Below are positions 1 through 5,943 of a DNA stretch of 8,895 bases, one piece after another. Numbering within the stretch: position 1 is the stretch's first letter; every line of letters starts with the position of its first letter. The notes beneath the pieces are model-generated. The model was given only the letters and a program-made list of their open reading frames with translations, was not told where the DNA came from and made no database searches. The DNA comes from Bacteroidota bacterium. Lineage in GTDB: Bacteria; Bacteroidota; Bacteroidia; Chitinophagales; UBA2359. The stretch covers positions 1 through 8,895 of the forward strand of contig JAHDGP010000173.1 in assembly GCA_020627525.1 (NCBI GenBank), given 5' to 3'. A program made the translations under genes and the position numbers.

Positions 1-2193
1 TTTATAAGAGGACAAGGTTGAAACTCCAAGTTTAGACATTATTTTAAGTAAGCCATAATCGACTGCATCACAATATTTATTGATAAAAATTTGTTCATCT
101 TCTCCTTTTTCTAGTGCTAATTTTGTCAAAGTCTCAAATGTCAAAGAAGGATAAATAGCATCTGCACCAAAGGAAAGCAGTGTGGCAAAATGTTGTGTTT
201 CCCAAGCATCGCCTGCCTCAATCAATAAGGATACCTGTTTACGATCTCCAGAGGCTATTAAAAAATGATGAACAGCACCTACAACTAGCAAGGAAGGAAT
301 AGGTATTTTGTCTTTTGAAACGGTTGTGTTGGATATGCATATTAAATTGTTTCCCAGTTCAATAGATTTTTGAACATCAATGCATAATTGATCAATGACT
401 GATTCCAAGTCTTGTTGAGAATCATAGGTTGCATTTATAACGAATGCTTGAAAGGTTCTCGATTTCAAATTTGACAATCCGAAATATTCTTTACTAGATA
501 AAACAGGGGATTCAATTCGTAAAACTTTTGCTTCCGTTTCATCAATTTTTAAAATTCTACTTGTTCCTCCCAACGTTGTAGATAGCGACATGAAATGCTT
601 TTCACGCAAGGAATCAATTGGTGGATTGGTTACTTGTGCAAACTGTTGTTTGAAATAATTTGCTATGTGTTGTGTCAGAGAAGAAAGCACAGCAAGTGGA
701 ATATCAGCTCCCATTGATCCAATAGGTTCTTTACCCGATGCCGCCATTGCTTCAAGTAGTAAATTTTCATCTTCAAGCGTCATTCCAAATGCAATTTGTC
801 TTGTGCTTAAACCTACCTGTTGTTTTGTGAAAGGTTTTTCTTTAAACTGAAACGCTTCAATTTTTTTTGAAAAATTATTTAACCATTTATTATATGGAAA
901 TCGTTTGCAAATAACTTCTTTGATTTCATTGTCTGAAAGAATTCTATTTTCATTCAAATCAGCCAAAAGCATTTTTCCAGGTTTTAACCTTCCTTTGCTG
1001 ATAACTTTAGCTTGATCAATTTTGAGGCAACCTGCTTCACTTGCTACAATCAAAAGACCATCACTTGTAACTTGGTATCTGGCAGGTCGGAGCCCATTTC
1101 GATCAAGAGTGGCACCGACTAAATTACCATCAGTAAAACAGATAGCAGCGGGTCCGTCCCAGGGTTCTAAAACAGCATCATGGTATTCGTAAAAGCCTCT
1201 TTTGTATTCGGGCATTTTTGAATTATTTTGCCAAGCTTCTGGAATCATCATCATCATTGCATGAGGAATAGAACGAGTAGTTCGAATCAGAAAGTCAACA
1301 ACATTATCAAAATTGCCAGAGTCAGAGAGATAGGGATCGCAAACTGGAAAAGCATTCACCCAATTGTCTTTATAATTATCGCTTTTTAACATGTGCTTTT
1401 CACGAGCTTGCCACCAGTTAATATTTCCTTGAATGGTATTTATCTCACCATTATGAGCAATGCAACGAAAAGGTTGCGCCAGTTTCCATTTAGGGACTGT
1501 GTTGGTTGAAAAGCGACTGTGAACAATTGCCATCGTTGACTTGAAGTTTTCATTTTGTAGGTCTTTAAAATAATGACGAAGTTGAGTTGCCATAAGCTGA
1601 CCTTTGTAAACGATGGTTTTGGAGGATAAAGAGGCGATGTAAAAATCATCTGTCAAAGATTCATTTGTAAAATAAATGCTTTTCATTATGGCAGTCTTTA
1701 AAAAATACAGCTGCCTCTCTAAATCGAAAAAAGGTTTGGGTTTGATAGGTTTAAAAAAAAGTTGGAGCATTTCAGGTTCTGTAGCCTTCGCTGATTCACC
1801 AAGCATACTATTATCAACATCAACTTTTCTTGTATGAAATATTTCAAAATTATTCTTTAAGCAAATTTTATTTATGAATTTATTGCAAAAAGATTTTTTA
1901 GCTGAATCTTTTGGAAAAAAAAACATACCAACTCCATAAGAATGCGGTGCTGGAATAGTAGAAATATTACTGAATAACTCAAAAGGAATTTTACATAAAA
2001 TACCTGCACCATCTCCTGTGTTTTCTTCTGCTCCGCAAGCACCTCGATGTTCCATGTTTTCTAACATGGTGAGTGCTGATGTTATAATGTAGTTTGTTGG
2101 TTTTGCCTTGAGATCAGCGATAAGCCCAACGCCACAAGAATCCTTTTCAAATTCAGGTTTATATAAACCATATTGCTCAATTTCTTTTTTCAT
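1..2193 (-). CDS. gltB: Glutamate synthase large subunit, N-terminal 731 residues (3' end beyond window)
   Basis: This is the amide-transfer half of GOGAT, which with its small subunit converts glutamine plus 2-oxoglutarate to two glutamates in the cytoplasm. I checked the frame codon by codon: no stop from the ATG at 2193 to the left edge. A class II glutamine amidotransferase domain fills about residues 20-440. Cys20 in DSCGVG is the expected N-terminal nucleophile after removal of a 19-residue propeptide. Family motifs follow: MEHRGACG (47-54), NTGDGAGI (58-65), HSRFSTNT (225-232), AHNGEINT (247-254) and DRNGLRPARY (364-373). The glutamate-synthase central domain follows, with NPPIDSLREK near residue 530. 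The FMN/Fe-S synthase domain and GXGXG domain lie outside the window; full proteins are about 1500 residues. The start lies 4 nt after the Amt-remnant stop, suggesting one ancestral P-II/amt/gltB transcript. A gltD gene next to the left is expected but not visible. Confidence 0.96.
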   Translation of the reverse strand, partial: MKKEIEQYGLYKPEFEKDSCGVGLIADLKAKPTNYIITSALTMLENMEHRGACGAEENTGDGAGILCKIPFELFSNISTIPAPHSYGVGMFFFPKDSAKKSFCNKFINKICLKNNFEIFHTRKVDVDNSMLGESAKATEPEMLQLFFKPIKPKPFFDLERQLYFLKTAIMKSIYFTNESLTDDFYIASLSSKTIVYKGQLMATQLRHYFKDLQNENFKSTMAIVHSRFSTNTVPKWKLAQPFRCIAHNGEINTIQGNINWWQAREKHMLKSDNYKDNWVNAFPVCDPYLSDSGNFDNVVDFLIRTTRSIPHAMMMMIPEAWQNNSKMPEYKRGFYEYHDAVLEPWDGPAAICFTDGNLVGATLDRNGLRPARYQVTSDGLLIVASEAGCLKIDQAKVISKGRLKPGKMLLADLNENRILSDNEIKEVICKRFPYNKWLNNFSKKIEAFQFKEKPFTKQQVGLSTRQIAFGMTLEDENLLLEAMAASGKEPIGSMGADIPLAVLSSLTQHIANYFKQQFAQVTNPPIDSLREKHFMSLSTTLGGTSRILKIDETEAKVLRIESPVLSSKEYFGLSNLKSRTFQAFVINATYDSQQDLESVIDQLCIDVQKSIELGNNLICISNTTVSKDKIPIPSLLVVGAVHHFLIASGDRKQVSLLIEAGDAWETQHFATLLSFGADAIYPSLTFETLTKLALEKGEDEQIFINKYCDAVDYGLLKIMSKLGVSTLSSYK

Positions 2194-2197
2194 AATT

Positions 2198-2461
2198 CTA
2201 TGTATATGCTGAAATTTTATGTTCTTCAATATCCAAACCTTTTTCTTCTTCTTCGGCTGTTACTCTAATTCCGATGGTTACTTTTAAAATGAAGAACAAT
2301 AAAAAAGCAAGCGAAAAAGTAAATGCACCACAGGCAAAGATGCCAATCAATTGGTCAGATAGTTCTCCAATACCTGCTTCTTCAAAATTTCCAAACAGTG
2401 CGACGGCGATGGTTCCCCAGATACCACAAACCAAATGAACAGAAGTGGCTCCAACAGGCTC
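2198..2461 (-). pseudogene. amt: Ammonium transporter Amt, C-terminal remnant (~88 residues)
   Basis: The frame closing at TAG 2198-2200 reads like the end of an Amt/MEP/Rh ammonium channel. EPVGATSVH precedes a GIWG segment that carries the second of the two pore histidines. A last hydrophobic helix (LIGIFACGAF onward) follows, then the cytosolic tail IGIRV...EEEEKGLDIEEH that normally contacts P-II. Amt proteins have 11 membrane helices and more than 400 residues; here only about the last two helices and the tail remain. Everything upstream of 2461 in this frame is P-II coding sequence read out of frame, so the N-terminal ~320 residues are gone. An in-frame ATG exists at 2584 but would encode nonsense ahead of the Amt part. 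No ammonium-conducting pore could form. The intact-looking tail suggests the loss is recent. Confidence 0.88.
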
Positions 2462-2621
2462 CAACATCGTAGACGGCACCGCGGTAAGAAATGTTTTTAC
2501 CTTTTTGATGTCCGTACCCTTTAACTTCATAAAAAGTAAAAAAATGTATACCTGATTCTTGTAGTCCATCCTTGACTTCTTCAAATTTTGAGGATCGAAT
2601 AATTGCTTCTATTTTTTTCAT
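2382..2621 (-). pseudogene. Nitrogen regulatory protein P-II, N-terminal remnant fused out of frame into amt
   Basis: The first 54 residues match a P-II (GlnB/GlnK) signal protein: the start MKKIEAIIR, a helix KFEEVKDGLQESG, strand FFTFYEVKGYG, and the T-loop ending SYRGAVYDVG. Tyr51 falls at the position uridylylated in enterobacterial GlnB. P-II proteins are about 112 residues and form trimers; here homology stops at Gly54 (2460) and the remaining 25 codons are Amt sequence in the wrong frame, ending at TGA 2382-2384. The lost half carries the second ferredoxin-like repeat and the B- and C-loops that bind ATP and 2-oxoglutarate, so a working trimer is not expected. The ATG at 2621 has a plausible ribosome binding site (AAGGA, 6 nt upstream), unusual in this window, so a 79-aa fragment might still be translated. 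Whether it was called glnB or glnK cannot be decided. Confidence 0.88.
2447..2466. repeat. 10-bp tandem duplication at the P-II/Amt junction
   Basis: On the minus strand TGTTGGAGCC occurs twice in tandem, at 2457-2466 and 2447-2456. P-II homology ends in the first copy and Amt homology runs through the second. If one copy is removed on paper, the P-II frame continues into Amt without a break (...AVYDVGATSVHLVCG...), so the extra 10 bp is exactly what shifts the frame. It could be slippage after an in-frame fusion. Alternatively, the first GAGCC could be native Amt sequence (a Glu-Pro pair) brought next to P-II by the deletion. Confidence 0.9.
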
Positions 2622-2854
2622 ATAAGTTCCTTCAATTTTGAGTTTCTATCGTTGATATTTTTTCACAGAATGACGAACTAATTCGTTTTGTCACCACGTG
2701 AAAACAATTCTCGGCTGTAAAGATTTAATATTATGTTAAACTATTGTTGTTATGTCAAGAATACTAATTGAATTTTTATTATTTTGTGATGGATATAATG
2801 ATATAATTGACTCTAATTAGTTATTTATCAGTTATTTAAAATTTATATTTTGTT
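2622..2854. promoter_or_regulatory. Divergent intergenic region between the P-II remnant and the 508-aa gene, with imperfect hairpin
   Basis: This very AT-rich stretch must hold the start signals for both the leftward nitrogen operon and the rightward 508-aa gene. The most structured part is 2660-2704: TTTTCAC (2660-2666) is complementary to GTGAAAA (2698-2704), and inside it TGACGAAC (2671-2678) can pair with GTTT and GTCA (2685-2688, 2690-2693). A 4x4 internal loop separates the two stems. There is no U-tract on either side, so it does not look like a terminator; an operator or 5'-leader hairpin for the minus-strand operon is possible. I found no clean match to the Bacteroidota -33/-7 promoter (TTG/TAnnTTTG). 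Confidence 0.35.
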
Positions 2855-4381
2855 ATGCCTATATCGAAAACAAATGATGTGTTTTTGCTAGTAAAATCTT
2901 TAACAATAGCAGAAAAACGACATTTTAAATCTTATTCACAAAGGAATCAAAGTGGAAAGGGTTTGAAGTTTCTCAAACTTTTTGATGTAATTGACAAACA
3001 AAAAGTCAGTAATGATGAACTGATATTTAACGAATTGAAAGATGTAAGCAAATCTCAATATGCGAATTTGAAAAGGCACCTTTATAGTCAAATTTTGAGT
3101 AGTTTAAAAATCATAAATAAGTCGAAGCATCCCAATATTCAGATAAGAGAATATATAGATTTTGCTGACACTTTGTATGGGAAAGGGTTGTATCTCCAGG
3201 CTTTGAAAATCTTGGAAATAGCAAAAAGAGAAGCCAAAAAATATCATTTCAATTATATGCACCTCACCATAATTGAATTTGAAAAACAAATCGAAATGCG
3301 CCACATAACGAGAAGTGGTTCGGAAAAAGTGGGGCAACTCGTAACAGAGTCTAATGAAACAAATAAACGTGTTTCAGATACTATTTATTTAAGCAATTTG
3401 AGGATTGAATTACATGGAATGTATATTCGAAATGGTCATTCGAGAAATGATAAACAACAGGCAGCTCTTCAAAAATATTTTAACAAAAAAATAAAACAGG
3501 TTGATAGGCAATCTTTGGGAATTGTAGAATGCATTTATTTATTTCAGTCTTATGTATGGTTTCATTTCATTCAATTGGATTTTGAATCTTGCCGCTATTA
3601 TGCTAATGAATGGATCAAGTTGTTTGATGATAACCCTGAATTGATTGATCGTGATATAAATCTATTGATGAGGGCATATCATTACCATCTGAGTTCATCT
3701 TATCACTTAAACGATCATTTTGAATTTGAAAAAAAACATGAAGAATTGGAGCGGCTTAGAAAGGAAAAGTATAAAATATTAAACAGCAATTCTCAAATTA
3801 TTTCTTTTCTCTATGTGCATTCAGGGCGGCTGGATAAAATCATATTAAGTGGATCATTTGAAAAGGGGCAAGAAGTTATTCCTAGAACATTGAAGCGTAT
3901 TCAGCGGTATCGCAACAAGCTGGATAGTCATAGGATTTTAGTTTTTTATTTTAAAATCGCTTGGATTTATTTTGGTAATAAAGAGATTGATAAAAGCATT
4001 CAGTTTCTAAATCGCATAGTCAATCAGGAGATGCAAAATTTGAGGGAAGATATTCAGATTTATGCCCGCTTACTTTTTTTAATGTGCCATTATGAAATAA
4101 ATAATTTTGATACTATTAATTATTTGATGAAGGGTTTTGCTAATTTTTTCAAAAAAATTAGTGAACAGTATCCCTTGCAATTGGTTACGCACGATCTGTT
4201 TAAAAAAATAACCTCTACGCCTTTGGCTGATCATAAAAAAATATTTAAGAACACATTTGTTTTGTTAAATGAACTAGCAGCAGATCCGTTTCAAAGAACC
4301 TCACTACGGTATTTAGATGTCTTCAGTTGGGTGCAATCTAAGGTGGAGAGAAAGACTTTGGCTAGTGTTATTAAGGGATGA
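2855..4381 (+). CDS. Uncharacterised 508-residue helical-repeat protein
   Basis: I do not recognise a named family. The protein is rich in Lys, Ile, Leu, Phe and Tyr and appears almost entirely alpha-helical. It has no signal peptide or membrane helix, so it is probably cytoplasmic. The N-terminal ~90 residues are charged (KSLTIAEKRHFKSYSQRN; SKSQYANLKRHLYSQIL). The rest consists of repeated antiparallel-helix-like segments with TPR-like spacing, such as YGKGLYLQALKILEIAKREA (about 108-127) and IAWIYFGNKEIDKSIQFLNR (about 368-387). This suggests a protein-interaction solenoid; no catalytic motif is visible. My impression is that similar ~500-aa proteins beginning with a KTND-like motif occur in Saprospirales-type genomes, but that is unverified memory. 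The ATG at 2855 has no Shine-Dalgarno sequence, and no better in-frame start lies upstream. It is transcribed away from the nitrogen operon and followed by a 265-bp gap, so it is probably monocistronic. Confidence 0.8.
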   Translation: MPISKTNDVFLLVKSLTIAEKRHFKSYSQRNQSGKGLKFLKLFDVIDKQKVSNDELIFNELKDVSKSQYANLKRHLYSQILSSLKIINKSKHPNIQIREYIDFADTLYGKGLYLQALKILEIAKREAKKYHFNYMHLTIIEFEKQIEMRHITRSGSEKVGQLVTESNETNKRVSDTIYLSNLRIELHGMYIRNGHSRNDKQQAALQKYFNKKIKQVDRQSLGIVECIYLFQSYVWFHFIQLDFESCRYYANEWIKLFDDNPELIDRDINLLMRAYHYHLSSSYHLNDHFEFEKKHEELERLRKEKYKILNSNSQIISFLYVHSGRLDKIILSGSFEKGQEVIPRTLKRIQRYRNKLDSHRILVFYFKIAWIYFGNKEIDKSIQFLNRIVNQEMQNLREDIQIYARLLFLMCHYEINNFDTINYLMKGFANFFKKISEQYPLQLVTHDLFKKITSTPLADHKKIFKNTFVLLNELAADPFQRTSLRYLDVFSWVQSKVERKTLASVIKG

Positions 4382-4468
4382 GCTACAGCGAAGTATTCTC
4401 AAAATACAGCGAAGGAAATATATCCCAAAGTGCTTGATTGGATTGTGTGAAATTTTGTTTATATTTAT
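4382..4468. other. Non-coding stretch after the 508-aa gene
   Basis: No gene is supported here. TACAGCGAAG occurs twice as a 10-bp direct repeat (4384-4393 and 4405-4414, period 21 bp), too little to call an array. No hairpin with a U-run that would mark a terminator was found. The stretch ends with ATTTAT (4463-4468), the left flanking repeat of the following element. Confidence 0.5.
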
Positions 4469-4620
4469 GAGTCCACTCCTGAAAGATAAAAATTCAAAAA
4501 TGTTTTTTAGCGATCTTTCCATCTTTCTCAATTTGCTAATGCATCAACGACTTAAGAAAAATGGAAAACTATTCTAAAAAAGTCCATTTTGTGAAATTTA
4601 TTACTTTTTGGAGTAGACTT
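4469..4620. mobile_element. MITE-like 152-bp imperfect inverted repeat
   Basis: The left arm (4469-4531) and the reverse complement of the right arm (4552-4620) align along nearly their whole length, with about 49 identities in roughly 69 columns by eye. They enclose a 20-nt loop. Termini are GAGTCCACTCC on the left and, reversed, AAGTCTACTCC on the right. Shared internal blocks include AAAATG, TTTTTTAG and TTTCCAT. The hexamer ATTTAT lies immediately outside both ends (4463-4468 and 4621-4626), as a target-site duplication would. No transposase is encoded. The overall form is that of a miniature inverted-repeat element mobilised in trans by an IS with similar ends; I cannot name the IS family. 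The right end is only 26 bp before the L,D-transpeptidase start. In such AT-rich DNA the hexamer could be chance, but the long paired arms are unlikely to be. Confidence 0.6.
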
Positions 4621-4646
4621 ATTTATCAAAATAACATAAGTTTAAA

Positions 4647-5426
4647 ATGCGCCCCATTGTAAATAAAGTTGGAATTCTGATTGTTGGGTTACTGTTACTT
4701 GTTTTTTGTGGATACAAAATCAGTCAGGCGATGAATGTCAGCAAGAAATCTCAATTAGAGTTTTCAAGGGTTCGGGCAGCAAAAACCAATAAAGCGGATT
4801 ATTGCAAGCAATTGTTTGAGGATCAGAATTTAACATTTCCCAATAGCAATATTTTTATCAGAATCTTTAAATTTGAAGAAGAGTTAGAGCTGTGGGCGAA
4901 AGATAAAAATGGAACAAATTACAAGAAGGTGGTTAGCATTCCAATTTGTGCTGCATCTGGAAAGTTAGGACCCAAAAGGCAACAAGGAGATCATCAAGTG
5001 CCTGAAGGATTTTACCACATTAACCTCTTTAATCCTAACAGTAAGTATCATTTATCTATGCAGATAAATTACCCAAATAAATTAGACATGGCGCAGACTA
5101 CAAATCCTGCGAACCCTGGTAATTTGATTTTTATTCATGGTGAATGTGCTTCCATTGGCTGTGTGGCGATTCAAAATGAACCTATAGAAACTTTGTATTG
5201 GATTGCGGTGGAGGCGAGTAATTTAGGTCAACAAAAGATACCTGTTCATATATTTCCTTGTCGAATGAACAGCCTTCGGTATAAAATAAAAACCTACCTC
5301 GAAAGGGATAAACCAGCATTGCTATCATTTTGGCAAAATTTAAAAACAGGTTTTGACTATTTTGAAAAGCACAAACAATTACCAAAGATATCCGTAAATA
5401 ATGGTGAGGAATACATTTTTAAATGA
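4647..5426 (+). CDS. Membrane-anchored YkuD-family L,D-transpeptidase, YafK/DpaA-like
   Basis: The product is probably a periplasmic cell-wall enzyme of the YkuD L,D-transpeptidase fold. A short basic N-terminus leads into a hydrophobic segment (about 8-22), which reads as a signal anchor. Cys21 is preceded by Phe, so it is not a good lipobox. The catalytic domain spans about 67-205. It contains GDHQVPEGFYHINLFNP (114-130) and the active-site motif HGECASIGCVAI, with His164, Ser169, Gly171 and nucleophile Cys172. The HG-x-C-x-x-x-GC arrangement resembles YafK/DpaA proteins, whose E. coli member cleaves Braun lipoprotein from peptidoglycan. The exact reaction here (cross-linking, attachment or hydrolysis) is not deducible. 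A lysine-rich tail of about 55 residues follows. Its TGA overlaps the next ATG by 4 nt (ATGA), implying translational coupling. No Shine-Dalgarno sequence is visible at 4647. Confidence 0.88.
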   Translation: MRPIVNKVGILIVGLLLLVFCGYKISQAMNVSKKSQLEFSRVRAAKTNKADYCKQLFEDQNLTFPNSNIFIRIFKFEEELELWAKDKNGTNYKKVVSIPICAASGKLGPKRQQGDHQVPEGFYHINLFNPNSKYHLSMQINYPNKLDMAQTTNPANPGNLIFIHGECASIGCVAIQNEPIETLYWIAVEASNLGQQKIPVHIFPCRMNSLRYKIKTYLERDKPALLSFWQNLKTGFDYFEKHKQLPKISVNNGEEYIFK

Positions 5427-5803
5427 TGCGAAGAAGTACAATTGGTAAAATAGGACTGTTGGCGATATTGCTTTTTCTGTGTATTGGTAAATATGCGGGT
5501 TGTTTTTCTATTGGTTCAAAACCTGATCACCGGATTGAAAATGTGAAAAGAAATATTCACGTTTTTATGAATGCCTTGCAAGAAGAAAATATTGCTAAAG
5601 CTGCATCTGTATCCACAGAAAAAGCCCTTGCATCAGCTATGAATATTCCAGTATTGCACATTGATTCTTATACGATTGTTAATATTGAAGCAGACAATCG
5701 TACTGCACAGGTTTCAACAATAATCAATGAATCAGTGGACACTGAAATTTATCTACAGAATAAAAATTCGGAATGGGTAGTTTCGAGTACGATTTCAAGA
5801 TAG
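5423..5803 (+). CDS. Small exported protein of unknown function coupled to the L,D-transpeptidase
   Basis: This 126-aa protein starts within the stop of the preceding gene (ATGA overlap); a second ATG at 5426 would serve equally well. The N-terminus is MMRRSTIGK followed by a hydrophobic stretch (about 10-22), so it is exported or anchored. Cys27 in YAGC is a weak lipobox candidate because Tyr occupies -3. Residues ~36-126 resemble, by pattern only, a small NTF2-like or DUF4878-type fold: a helix VKRNIHVFMNALQEENIAKA, then alternating strands ending NSEWVVSSTISR. No catalytic residues are evident. Tight overlap with the YafK-like gene suggests a shared envelope role, perhaps as partner or substrate-binding helper, which is inference only. 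Transcription ends in the convergent repeat region at 5804-5943. Confidence 0.78.
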   Translation: MMRRSTIGKIGLLAILLFLCIGKYAGCFSIGSKPDHRIENVKRNIHVFMNALQEENIAKAASVSTEKALASAMNIPVLHIDSYTIVNIEADNRTAQVSTIINESVDTEIYLQNKNSEWVVSSTISR

Positions 5804-5813
5804 GCTTCAACTC

Positions 5814-5868
5814 CTGACTTCGACTCTGCTCAGCCATCGCCTCAGTCAGAATATTGAGCGTAGTCGAA
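5814..5868. terminator. Interrupted hairpin between convergent genes (possible bidirectional terminator)
   Basis: TTCGACTCTGCTCAG (5819-5833) pairs with TTGAGCGTAGTCGAA (5854-5868) at 12 of 15 positions. An alternative perfect 6-bp pairing CTGACT/AGTCAG (5814-5819/5844-5849) overlaps it. It lies 10 bp after the stop of the 126-aa gene and faces the 3' end of the serine hydrolase gene, where a transcript-ending structure is expected. There is no clear U-tract. The TTCGACTnnGCTCAG core resembles a palindromic intergenic repeat that I recall as widespread in Bacteroidota and other phyla. Confidence 0.4.
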
Positions 5869-5942
5869 ATTAGGATATTGAGCGTAGTCGAAATTAGAAT
5901 ATTGAGCGTAGTCGAAATTAGAATATTGAGCGTAGTCGAAAT
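5847..5942. repeat. Four-copy 24-bp tandem array
   Basis: Exactly four 24-bp units lie end to end at 5847-5870, 5871-5894, 5895-5918 and 5919-5942. All share the core ATTGAGCGTAGTCGAAAT. Unit 1 differs at its first base (C for T) and unit 2 at its fourth (G for A); units 3 and 4 are identical. Each unit contains the right arm of the neighbouring hairpin, so one arm has been amplified without its partner. The array ends 1 bp before the stop codon of the convergent serine hydrolase gene. There are no spacers, so it is not CRISPR. Confidence 0.97.
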
Positions 5943-5943
5943 A

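Noticed and set aside
665..850. Plus-strand ORF of 61 codons
   Set aside because: It lies wholly antisense to conserved gltB coding sequence.
1440..1649. Minus-strand ORF of 69 codons inside gltB
   Set aside because: It is the wrong frame of gltB, which is intact through this region with the HSRFSTNT motif.
4384..4414. TACAGCGAAG direct repeat, two copies 21 bp apart
   Set aside because: Only two copies of 10 bp with no further symmetry or flanking conservation; not enough to call a regulatory site.
4317..4577. Open reading frame of 86 codons on the plus strand
   Set aside because: It begins inside the 508-aa gene in another frame and ends inside the inverted-repeat element; its composition is not protein-like and no homology is recognised.
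4637..4644. TAAGTTTA as a possible Bacteroidota -7 promoter element for the L,D-transpeptidase
   Set aside because: It ends 3 bp before the ATG, which would place transcription start inside the coding region, and no properly spaced -33 TTG is convincing.
5182..5385. Minus-strand ORF of 67 codons
   Set aside because: It is antisense to the end of the L,D-transpeptidase gene and shows no protein features of its own.
5847..5942. Regular short repeats that might suggest a CRISPR array
   Set aside because: The 24-bp units abut directly with no unique spacers, and no cas genes are nearby.
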